DNA of 45,120 nucleotides, taken from Blastochloris sulfoviridis (GTDB lineage: Bacteria > Pseudomonadota > Alphaproteobacteria > Rhizobiales > Xanthobacteraceae). Every line of letters begins with the position of its first letter. Within the stretch, counting starts at the first letter, position 1. Positions 7,863-17,100 of this stretch are shown here, piece after piece. The notes beneath the pieces were generated by a model. It saw only the letters and a program-made list of their open reading frames with translations, did not search any database and was not told where the DNA came from. The position numbers were made by a program, and so were the translations under genes. The stretch covers positions 1 through 45,120 of the forward strand of contig NZ_VWPL01000028.1 of NCBI RefSeq assembly GCF_008630065.1. Reading direction: 5' to 3'.

Positions 7863-9848
7863 ATGACCGCCGAACTCGGCCACTATGCCCTGGTGCTGGC
7901 GCTGGCGCTGGCGCTGGTTCAGTCGACTTTGCCGATCTGGGGCGCGCGCACCGGCGACGACGCGCTGATGGGCACGGCCGCGCCGGTGGCGCTGGCGCAG
8001 GCGCTGTTCGTGTCGATCTCGTTCGCGGCGCTGACCTGGGCCTATGTCACCAGCGACTTCTCGGTGGTCAACGTCTACGAGAACTCGCACTCGGCCAAGC
8101 CGCTGATCTACAAGATCAGCGGCGTGTGGGGGAACCACGAGGGCTCGATGATGCTCTGGGTTCTCATCCTCGCCGTGTTCGGCGCGCTGGTGGCGATCTT
8201 CGGCAAGAACCTGCCGCAGACGCTGAAGGCCAATGTGCTGGCGGTGCAGGCGTGGGTGGCCACCGCCTTCCTGCTGTTCATCCTGTTCACCTCCAACCCC
8301 TTCCTGCGCTACGAGCAGGCGCCGATGGAGGGCCGCGATCTCAACCCCATCCTGCAGGATGTCGGCCTCGCGATCCATCCGCCGCTGCTCTATCTCGGCT
8401 ATGTCGGCTTCTCGATCTGCTTTGCGTTTGCCGTCGCAGCCCTGATCGACGGCCGGCTCGATGCCGCCTGGGCGCGCTGGGTGCGGCCGTGGGCGCTCAC
8501 CGCCTGGATCTTCCTCACGCTCGGCATCGCCATGGGCTCCTACTGGGCCTATTACGAGCTGGGCTGGGGCGGCTGGTGGTTCTGGGATCCGGTGGAGAAC
8601 GCCTCCTTCATGCCGTGGCTGATCGGCACCGCGCTGATCCACTCCGCCATCGTCATGGAAAAGCGCGAGGCGCTGAAAGTGTGGACGGTGCTGCTCGCCA
8701 TCCTCGCCTTCTCACTGTCGCTGCTCGGCACCTTCCTGGTGCGCTCGGGCGTGCTGACCTCGGTGCACTCGTTCGCCACCGATCCGGCGCGCGGCGTGTT
8801 CATCCTGCTCATCCTGATGCTGTTCATCGGCGGCTCGCTGTCGCTCTATGCGTGGCGGGCGCCGACGCTGAAGCAGGGCGGGCTGTTCGCGCCGATCTCG
8901 CGCGAGGGGGCGCTCGTCTTCAACAATCTGTTCCTGTCGGCGGCGTGCGCGGCGGTGCTGGTGGGCACGCTCTATCCGCTGGCGCTGGAATCGCTCACCG
9001 GCGAGAAGATCTCGGTCGGCGCGCCGTTCTTCAACTCCACCTTCGTGCCGCTGATGATCCCGCTTCTGATCGCCATGCCGTTCGGCCCGCTCCTGGCGTG
9101 GAAGCGCGGCGACCTGTTCGCCGCCACCCAGCGGCTGCTGTTCGCCATCGGCGTCTCTGTCCTGGTCACCGTGCTGGTCTACGCCTTCGTGCAGGGCGGG
9201 CCGCTGCTGGCGCCGCTGGCGGTGGGGCTTGCGGTGTTCGTCATCATGGGTGCGCTGGCCGACATCGCCGAGCGGGCGGCGCTGTGGCGGGTGCCGCTCA
9301 AGGTCAGCCTTTCGCGCGTCCGCGGCCTGCCGCGCTCGGCCTGGGGCACGGCGGTGGCGCATATCGGCATGGGCCTCGTCATCCTCGGCATCGTCGGCGA
9401 GACCGCCTGGAAGACCGAGCTGGTGCAGCGGGTGAAGCTCGGCGAGACGATCACGGTCGGCCGCTACGCGCTGACGCTCGACTCGCTGTTCCCGCGCAAC
9501 GGCCCCAACTATCAGGAGGGCGTGGCGCGCTTCGTCGTCACGCGCGACGGCGCCAATGTCGGCACCATGGAGGCGGCCAAGCGCGTGTTCACCGCGCGGC
9601 GGATGCCGACCACCGAGGCCGCCCTGCTCACCCACGGCCTGTCGCAGCTCTATGTGGCGCCGGGCGAGACCATCACCGAAAGCGCCATCGACGTGCGCGT
9701 CTACGACAAGCCGCTGGTGCTGTGGATCTGGCTCGGCTGCGTGGTGATGGTGATCGGCGGCGGCCTGTCGCTGTCGGACCGCCGCTTCCGCGTCGGCGCG
9801 CCGCGCACCGCGCGCGCGCGCAAGGCCGCGCTGCAGCCGGCGGCGTGA
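7863..9848 (+). CDS. ccmF: Cytochrome c haem lyase CcmF (CycK)
   Basis: A 661-aa polytopic membrane protein of the haem handling family and core of the apocytochrome-haem ligase. The tryptophan-rich WWD domain is clear (WGGWWFWDPVENASFMPW, residues about 234-251), with about 14-15 membrane helices around it. The segment WGNHEGSMMLWV near residue 90 carries a conserved histidine of the family. Length is normal. The ATG at 7863 is preceded by AAGGATGAG. It works with CcmH to attach haem to CXXCH motifs at the periplasmic face. Confidence 0.97.
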   Translation: MTAELGHYALVLALALALVQSTLPIWGARTGDDALMGTAAPVALAQALFVSISFAALTWAYVTSDFSVVNVYENSHSAKPLIYKISGVWGNHEGSMMLWVLILAVFGALVAIFGKNLPQTLKANVLAVQAWVATAFLLFILFTSNPFLRYEQAPMEGRDLNPILQDVGLAIHPPLLYLGYVGFSICFAFAVAALIDGRLDAAWARWVRPWALTAWIFLTLGIAMGSYWAYYELGWGGWWFWDPVENASFMPWLIGTALIHSAIVMEKREALKVWTVLLAILAFSLSLLGTFLVRSGVLTSVHSFATDPARGVFILLILMLFIGGSLSLYAWRAPTLKQGGLFAPISREGALVFNNLFLSAACAAVLVGTLYPLALESLTGEKISVGAPFFNSTFVPLMIPLLIAMPFGPLLAWKRGDLFAATQRLLFAIGVSVLVTVLVYAFVQGGPLLAPLAVGLAVFVIMGALADIAERAALWRVPLKVSLSRVRGLPRSAWGTAVAHIGMGLVILGIVGETAWKTELVQRVKLGETITVGRYALTLDSLFPRNGPNYQEGVARFVVTRDGANVGTMEAAKRVFTARRMPTTEAALLTHGLSQLYVAPGETITESAIDVRVYDKPLVLWIWLGCVVMVIGGGLSLSDRRFRVGAPRTARARKAALQPAA

Positions 9849-9884
9849 GCGCCGGCCGGGTGAACGCAGGCCGGGCGAGCGCGT

Positions 9885-10050
9885 TCTTTCTTCCCTCTCC
9901 CCTTGCGGGAGAGGGTGGCGCGACCGAGCAAAGCGAGGTCGAGCCGGGTGAGGGGTGACGTCTCAAGCGTGAGCCGTTAGCCCCCTCACCCGCCTCGCGA
10001 TCTGACGATCGCTCGGCACCCTCTCCTGCAAGGGGAGAGGGAAGAAGAGG
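9885..10050. repeat. Inverted dispersed repeat between ccmF and ccmH
   Basis: Arms 9891-9916 and 10018-10043 are reverse complements over 26 nt with one mismatch. Inner arms gccgggtgagggg and cccctcacccg also pair. In the ccmF-ccmH transcript this would form a long stem-loop between two genes that usually lie close together, separated here by 240 bp, so it may affect processing or coupling. Confidence 0.8.
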
Positions 10051-10088
10051 CCGAGCCAATCAACTGGAAGCTGCCATCAGGAGTTCGA

Positions 10089-10601
10089 GTGGACGTCATG
10101 ATCCAGGCATTCAGCAAGGTCTCCCGCACAATCGACTCCCGCACAGGGTGGCTGTCTGCCGCCGCGCTCGCCTTGACGCTCGCCGCGCCGCCGAGCGCGC
10201 TCGCGGTGCAGCCAGCCGAGATGCTGGCCGACCCGGCGCAGGAGGCGCGGGCGCGCGAGATCTCGAAAGAGCTGCGCTGCATGGTGTGCCAGAACCAGTC
10301 GATCGACGATTCCGACGCCGGCCTCGCCAAGGACCTGCGCATCCTGGTGCGCGAGCGCATCACGGCCGGCGACAGCGACCAGGACGTGCTCCAGTTCATC
10401 ACCTCGCGCTATGGCGACTTCGTGCTGCTGCGCCCGCCGTGGGAGACCTCGACCTTGCTCCTGTGGCTGAGCCCGGCGGCCATTTTGCTCGCCGGCGGCA
10501 TCGGCATCGCCATGGCCACCCGGCGCCGCCGCACCGCCACGCCGGCCCGCCTGAGCGCCGACGAGGAGAAGCGGGTGGCGAAGCTCATGCGCGAGGAGTG
10601 A
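10089..10601 (+). CDS. ccmH: Cytochrome c maturation protein CcmH (CycL)
   Basis: A 170-aa thiol-disulfide oxidoreductase of the apocytochrome reduction pathway. It has an N-terminal signal/anchor (WLSAAALALTLAAPPSALA), the family motif LRCMVCQNQSI with the redox CXXC-like pair, a three-helix domain (AKDLRILVRERI, then YGDFVLLRPPWE), and a C-terminal membrane helix (STLLLWLSPAAILLAGGIGI). The GTG at 10089 is chosen because AGGAG sits 5 nt upstream; an ATG at 10098 would be 14 nt away. It is the last gene of the ccm block and converges on the restriction-modification gene 56 bp further on. Confidence 0.95.
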   Translation: MDVMIQAFSKVSRTIDSRTGWLSAAALALTLAAPPSALAVQPAEMLADPAQEARAREISKELRCMVCQNQSIDDSDAGLAKDLRILVRERITAGDSDQDVLQFITSRYGDFVLLRPPWETSTLLLWLSPAAILLAGGIGIAMATRRRRTATPARLSADEEKRVAKLMREE

Positions 10602-10657
10602 GGCGGTTGCCCCGATCAACTCGGAAACGTCGCTGGCCTGCGGAGGCCTGATCGCGG

Positions 10658-13600
10658 TCAAGTCCGCCCGGCGGTGGCGGCTTCGAGCAGCGCGATCTCG
10701 TCCGGCGTGAGGTCGAACAGGCGATAGACGATGGCGTCGATTGCCTGCTCGGTTGCGGCGATGTCGGCGCCGAGCGCGCGCATCTCCGCGCTCTGTTCGG
10801 CGAGAAAGGCTTCCCACTCGGCGCGCTGCTTCACCGGAATGTCGGTCCTGAACACGCGCCGGATCTCGTCGCGCAAGGCGGGGAAATCGAGGTCCCACCA
10901 CGTCTCCAGCCGCCGCGACCATTTCGGGCTGCCGCCCGCGATGTCGCTTTGGATGCGATGGCGGACGGCGGTCTCGATCTCGACCCGGCGGCTGGCGTCG
11001 GCGGCGCAGCGGCGGCCGGCATCGCCAAGCCGTGTCGTCTCCGCCGCAGACAGATCGGGAAGACTTAGCGCTTCGACATATTGCGCTTCGGCCTCGACAT
11101 AGCCGCCGCGCTTCGGACGCGCGAGCGACTTGAGCTGGAACCACAGGCACCGGCTGTTCAGCAGTGCCGCCAGCGCGTCATCCTCGGTGGACAGAAAGAA
11201 GCACTTGTTGTTGAGGAACGTCCCCGAGCGATCGACGACGAAGGACGGCTCGTCCTGGAAATGCGCCCAGGCCAGCTTCGGCGCGGCGAGCGCCGGCTGA
11301 TACGCAAGTTGCGCCTGCTGCAACTCGAACCATTCCTGTTTGGTGGCTCGCTTCTCCAGCTCGTCCTTGAACGGCTTCAACCAATCGCGGATCGCCGGAT
11401 AGGCGTCGATGTCGACCTTGCCCTTGGGCGTGTTGATGAGGAACAGCCCGTCGGGCTCGACCCGCCAGCGCTTGATGTTCTCGCCGCGCAGGAACGGCAC
11501 CAGCAACTCCGCCGATTTCGCATCGCGCGCCACCAGCCGGTCGCGGGTCGCGGCATCGATGACGAAGGCGTCGTTGAGCCCGGTCTTGATGCCGTAGAGC
11601 GGCGCGCCATACACCTCGCCGAGCGTCCTGCGGCCTTCGGTGATCTTGTCGCGTAGCGCGGCGAGCGGCGCCTCCTCGAACTGCCAGGAGCCGGCGCCGA
11701 GGCGGGCGCGCGGCATCGGCTTCGAATCCTCGGTGAAGGCGATGTCGAGATCGCCCGGCAGGGTCTCCACCTTGAGGAAGCGCAGCACGCCGTCGTCACC
11801 CGCCTCGCCCTTGCGCAGCGTGACGATCGCCGGATAGGTGGTGACGCCCTCGAACACCTGGAGATCGCCGAAATCGATCACCGTCTCGATCGCAACGCGA
11901 TCGTTCAGGAAGATGCGCAGCTTCTCGCCCGAGCCGGTGCGAAAGAAGGTCGAGGACGAGATGTAGCCGAGCCGCCCGCCCGCCTTCAGCAGATCGACGC
12001 CGCGCTCGAAGAAATAGGCGTAGAGGTCGGTGCGATCGTCGGCGACGGCGTAATGCTGTTCCAGATAGGGCTTGACCGGCTTGATCAGCTCCATCCGCAC
12101 ATAGGGCGGGTTGCCGATGACGATGTCGAAGCCGCCTGAGGCGAACACCTCGGGAAAGGCCGCGCGCCATATGAACGGCCGGTCGGTGAAGGCGGCCTCC
12201 GCGATCAGGCTGTTGCCGACCTTGATGGTGGCTTCGAGGTTCTGCAGCCGGTGTCGATTGCGCGCGGTCTTGAGCCACAGCGCCAGCCGGGTGATCTCCA
12301 CCGACTCGGCGTTGAGATCGACGCCATAGAGGTTCTTCGTCACGATCTCGTCGAACGGATCGAAGCCGGCCGTCTCGCCGAGCGCGGCCAAGTGCTCGAT
12401 CGCCGGGCGATACTCGCGCGCCAGGAGGTCGAAGGCGGCGACCAGGAAGGCGCCCGAGCCGCAGGCGGGATCGACGATGCGCAAATCTCTGAGCGCCGCC
12501 ACATAGTCGCGCCAGAAGGCGCGCTCGGAATCCACCCCATTGCGCCAGGGGATGGGATCGCCATTGGCCGGGCGCACAGGGCTCGTAGCGTGCACCGCCA
12601 GAAGCGCCGTGAAGCGCTCCTCCAGCGTGCGGCCGATGGTGTGGGCAACGAGAAAGCGCGTCACCACGTCGGGCGTATACACCACGCCTTCGCGCTTGCG
12701 CTTCGATTTCGCCTTAGGCGGCGGCGCTTCGCCGCGGCTCGTGGCCCTGAGCTCTTCGAGGTCGGTGATCGACTGCTCGAACAGGTGGCCGAGCACGGTG
12801 ACCGGCACGTCGCTGCGATAGTCCCACTGCCCCAGCGCGGCGAGGTCGATGGCGAGTTCCTCGGGCAACTCCACCGTGTCGGCGATCGGGTCGGGCGCGA
12901 ACAGGCCGCCATTGTAGGGCCAGATGTTGAGCCGCGCGCTGCCGCGGTCCACCGCGCGGAACAGGCCCTGGAAATTGCTCCACACCGGCTTGGGATCGAA
13001 CTCGTTGTGGGCCTTCGACGCCCGCTCCAGGAGCCGGTCGGGCAGCAGCGCGGTGCGTTCGGCGAAGGCAACGAACAGGATGCGGTCGAGCAGCTTCTGC
13101 GCCGGCTCGATCGCCTGCAGCGGCGCCAGGCCGGGGCCGTCGGCCGAGTCGACGAGGAAGGCGATCAGCTTCTCGCGCAGCGCCTTGTACTCGACATAGA
13201 GCCGGTCGGTGATGTCCTTGTAGGCGCTGTCGGTGTCGCGCAGCAGCGCCTCGGTGGCGCCGCCGAGCAGCCGATCCGCCGACAGGATCAGGCACAGCCG
13301 GGCAAGCTCCTCGGGGTCGTCGAGCTTGGTGAGGTCGAACAGCTCATAGGCGTCGCGGCCGCGGCCGAAGGCGTAAAGCCGGATTTCGACGCAATTGGAC
13401 ACCAGCACCCAGCGGGCACCGGGACTGTCCATGGCGTAGTCCCACGCCTGCTGGACCGGGCTGCGGCCACGACCGGGCATGATGGCGTCGAGATCGACGC
13501 CGGGGCCCTTCAGCTCGAATGGCGCCAGCACGGCATCCGTGCCCTCGGGCGTGCCGAACCGGCCGAGCGCGGCATCGACCGCGCCGTGGCGCACCGGGCG

Positions 13601-13921
13601 CTCGAACGCCAGGGTGTAGACGTCCTCGGCAGCAAACCTGCGGTAGCCGAGAAGTCCGACCAGCACCTCCTCGAAAAAGGAAGGGCGGATCGCCGTCTCC
13701 TTCTGGCGGGCGAAAGTGCGGCTCTTCGCCTTCTTGGCATAGCCGGCTGCGACGGCGACCAGCTCCGGCGGCGGCGCGAAGGCGAAGCGGGCGCGGGCGG
13801 CGGCGATGACCTTGTGATTGAACAACGGCACCCTGAGCGAGCGCGGCACCACCGGCCGGCCGGCGCGTCCGCCGCGCCCGCCGTCCCCAAGGTCGATTCC
13901 TGCCGATGCGAACAGATCCAT
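10658..13921 (-). CDS. Type IIG-like restriction-modification enzyme (Eco57I-type methylase domain)
   Basis: A 1087-aa single-chain enzyme. The N-terminal domain has a PD-(D/E)xK-like centre, with Asp129 six residues before ELK (Glu136, Lys138), followed by QQAWDYA. The N6-adenine methyltransferase core follows: motif X-like VVYTPDVVTRFLV, SAM motif I DPACGSGAFLV (about residue 483) and catalytic motif IV NPPYVRME (about residue 600). The C-terminal half carries a TaqI-C-like specificity domain (YGIKTGLNDAFVID, LVPFLRGENIKRW). It would cut unmodified foreign DNA and methylate its own site; the recognition sequence cannot be told. No separate S or R gene is present. ATG 13921 is used; an in-frame ATG at 13981 is possible, and neither has a strong ribosome site. 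It appears intact. Confidence 0.88.
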   Translation of the reverse strand: MDLFASAGIDLGDGGRGGRAGRPVVPRSLRVPLFNHKVIAAARARFAFAPPPELVAVAAGYAKKAKSRTFARQKETAIRPSFFEEVLVGLLGYRRFAAEDVYTLAFERPVRHGAVDAALGRFGTPEGTDAVLAPFELKGPGVDLDAIMPGRGRSPVQQAWDYAMDSPGARWVLVSNCVEIRLYAFGRGRDAYELFDLTKLDDPEELARLCLILSADRLLGGATEALLRDTDSAYKDITDRLYVEYKALREKLIAFLVDSADGPGLAPLQAIEPAQKLLDRILFVAFAERTALLPDRLLERASKAHNEFDPKPVWSNFQGLFRAVDRGSARLNIWPYNGGLFAPDPIADTVELPEELAIDLAALGQWDYRSDVPVTVLGHLFEQSITDLEELRATSRGEAPPPKAKSKRKREGVVYTPDVVTRFLVAHTIGRTLEERFTALLAVHATSPVRPANGDPIPWRNGVDSERAFWRDYVAALRDLRIVDPACGSGAFLVAAFDLLAREYRPAIEHLAALGETAGFDPFDEIVTKNLYGVDLNAESVEITRLALWLKTARNRHRLQNLEATIKVGNSLIAEAAFTDRPFIWRAAFPEVFASGGFDIVIGNPPYVRMELIKPVKPYLEQHYAVADDRTDLYAYFFERGVDLLKAGGRLGYISSSTFFRTGSGEKLRIFLNDRVAIETVIDFGDLQVFEGVTTYPAIVTLRKGEAGDDGVLRFLKVETLPGDLDIAFTEDSKPMPRARLGAGSWQFEEAPLAALRDKITEGRRTLGEVYGAPLYGIKTGLNDAFVIDAATRDRLVARDAKSAELLVPFLRGENIKRWRVEPDGLFLINTPKGKVDIDAYPAIRDWLKPFKDELEKRATKQEWFELQQAQLAYQPALAAPKLAWAHFQDEPSFVVDRSGTFLNNKCFFLSTEDDALAALLNSRCLWFQLKSLARPKRGGYVEAEAQYVEALSLPDLSAAETTRLGDAGRRCAADASRRVEIETAVRHRIQSDIAGGSPKWSRRLETWWDLDFPALRDEIRRVFRTDIPVKQRAEWEAFLAEQSAEMRALGADIAATEQAIDAIVYRLFDLTPDEIALLEAATAGRT

Positions 13922-14137
13922 GCCGGCGGCACGATAACGGCCGGCTGCGCCTTGGGCGAGTCCCCGCCTCCCCGCCGCCATCGCCGGCGCAAACACTGAT
14001 GCAGGCCGCAAAAGACCTTGCGGAATTTGACGATCCGCAAGGTTGGTTCCGACAAAAACGATACGGTCCCGCCGTCGGCCATTCTGCTGCCCCCTTTCAG
14101 GGGCCGACATTGCATTCGTCGAACCACGAGGCCGGCC

Positions 14138-17100
14138 ATGCGTTGCCTGCGGAGATGCGTCCGTTCCGCTCTGTTCTGTCTTGCCGCCCTGGTCTGCCTC
14201 GTCGCCCTGGCGGCGGCGGCGCTCGCGCCGGCAGCGGCCCAATCGCCGCAGGCGCCGTCGCAGGCGCCGTCGCCGGCGCCGCGCAGGCTGGCGCTGGTGA
14301 TCGCCAACGGCACCTACGCCCACGCCCCGGCGGTGCGCACCGCCACCGCCGACGCCGGCATCGTCGCCGAGACGCTGGCGGCGGCCGGCTATGAGGTGAT
14401 GTCGCTCGCCGACGTGCGGCAGGCCGACATCGGTCAGGCGCTGCGCAACTTCCTCAACGCGCTGGAGGATGCGGGGCCCGCGAGCACGGTGTTCGTCTAT
14501 TACGCCGGCCACGCCGTCCAGACCGGCGGCGACAATTATCTGGTGCCGGCCGACGCCGAGATCCGCGCCGACGCCGACATCGTGTTCCAGACGTTCCGGC
14601 TGAACGACTTCCTGGAGGAGCTGGCGCGCATCCCGGCGGCGGCGCGGGTGGTGGTGATCGATGCCGCCCACGATCTCGGCCTCCCCAAGGACGCCGCGGT
14701 GCCGGCCGGCCTCGCCATCAATCCGGTCACGGCCGGCATGGCGGTGGGCTTCGCCGCCGCGCCCGGCGCGCTGGTGATCGAGACCGACGGCCAGTACGGC
14801 GTCTATGCCGCGAGCCTCGTCACCCAGATGCGCCAGCCGGGCCTGGAGATCGGCGACATCTTCACCAATACCCGCGTGGCGGTGAACCAGGCCACCCAGG
14901 GCGCCCAGACGCCGTGGTTCGTCGACCAGATCGAGGACGGGCTCTTCCTGTTCCCGCCGCAGCCGGCCGCGGCGCCGGGGCCCGAGGCCCAGCCCGTGCC
15001 GGCGCCCGCACCCGCGCCGCCGCCGCCGCCCCGCACCGCCTCCTCGCGCGAGGCGCTGCAGGCGATGGGCGCCGACGACGCCTATCTCGCGGTGGTGGCG
15101 GTCGACCGGCTGGAGCCCTACCAGTGGTTCGTCGAGCTGTTCCCCGACCACCCCAGCACGCCGCAGATCTGGGAGATCATCGAGACCCGCCGCGAGCAGA
15201 TCCTGTGGCGGCGGACGCTGGCCCAGAACACCCGCAACGCCTATTGGAACTACCTCAAGCGCTATCCGGACGGCGCCCACGCCGCCGAGGCCGAAGGCCG
15301 GCTGGAGGCGCTGTCGGCGCCGCGCCGGCCGCCGCCCACCTATGTGGTGGAGCCCGAGCCGCTGCCGCCGGCCTGGACGGACGAGGCGATAGGCCTCGCC
15401 GAGGTGGTGCCGCTCGGCGTCGAGCCGCCGCCGCCGGTGTGGGGCCTGTTCAGCCCGTTCTTCATCCGCCGGCCGCCGCCGCCGCCCTGGTGGTACGACC
15501 GCCGGCCGCCCGGCTTCCGGCCGCCGCCGCCGCCCCCTCCGCCGCCGCCCTGGGGCTTCGGCGGACCGGGCTTCAGAGGGCCGGGGTTTGGCGGACCGGG
15601 CTTCGGGGGGCCGGGATCGAGGGGGCCGGGCTTTGGCGGACCGGACTTCGGCGGACAAGGTTTCGTCGGACCGGGCTCCAGAGGGCCGGGCTTCGGTGGA
15701 CCGGGTATGGGCCCGCGTCCCGACCGCTTCCCGCCCGGTGGCCGGCCGGTCGGGCCGCGTCCGCCCGCCGATCCGATCGGCGCCTTCCGTCCGCCGGTCG
15801 GGCCGCGCCCCGATGGCCTGCGTCCGCCGCCGCCGGGAGGACGCCAGCCGCCGGGCGGTCTGGCGATCCCCGGACGGCGCCCCGATGGCGGCCGCGGACC
15901 GGGACCGGGAGGAGTTGGGCCGCGCGGGCCGGGAGGGTTTGGACCGGGAGGAGTTGGACCGGGACCGGGCGGAGGCCCGATGCCGGGCCAGGGCATGCGG
16001 CCGCAACCGGGTGGGCAGATGCCCGGCCAAGGCATGCGTCCGCAGCCGGGTAGCCTGCCGGCGGTGCCGAACCAGGGCATGCGGCCGCAGCCGGGCGGGC
16101 AGATGCCCGGCCAAGGCATGCGTCCGCAGCCGGGTGGGCAGATGCCCGGCCAAGGCATGCGTCCGCAGCCGGGTGGGCAGATGCCGGGACAGGGCATGCG
16201 GCCTCAGCCGGGTGGGCAGATGCCGGGCCAAGGCATGCGGCCTCAGCCGGGTAGCCTGCCGGCGGTGCCGAACCAGGGCATGCGGCCGCAGCCGGGCGGG
16301 CAGATGCCCGGCCAAGGCATGCGGCCGCAGCCGGGTAGCCTGCCGGCGGTGCCGAACCAGGGCATGCGGCCGCAGCCGGGCGGGCAGATGCCGGGACAGG
16401 GCATGCGGCCGCAGCCGGGTGGGCAGATGCCTGGCCAGGGCATGCGGCCGCAGCCGGGCGGGCAGATGCCGGGACAGGGCATGCGGCCGCAGCCGGGTAG
16501 CCTGCCGGCGGTGCCGGGTCAGGGGATGCGGCCGCAGCCGGGTAGCCTGCCGGCGGTGCCGAACCAGGGCATGCGGCCCACGCAGCCGAGCCGGCCGGTC
16601 CCCGCTCAAGGCATGCGGCCGCAGCCGGGTAGCCTGCCGGCGGTGCCGAACCAGGGCATGCGGCCCACGCAGCCGAGCCGGCCGGTGCCGGGTCAGGGCA
16701 TGCGGCCGCAGCCGGGTAGCCTGCCGGCGGTGCCGAACCAGGGCATGCGGCCCACACAGCCGAGCCGGCCGGTGCCGGGACAAGGCATGCGGCCGCAGCC
16801 GGGTAGCCTGCCGGCGGTGCCGAACCAGGGCATGCGGCCCACGCAGCCGAGCCGGCCGGTGCCGGGTCAGGGCATGCGGCCGCAGCCGGGTAGCCTGCCG
16901 GCGGTGCCGAACCAGGGCATGCGGCCCACACAGCCGAGCCGGCCGGTGCCGGGACAAGGCATGCGGCCGCAGCCGGGTAGCCTGCCGGCGGTGCCGAACC
17001 AGGGCATGCGGCCCACGCAGCCGAGCCGGCCGGTGCCGGGACAAGGAATGCGGCCGCAGCCGTCCGCCAGTCCCCAGGTCCAGCCGGGCCGGGCGGTCGG

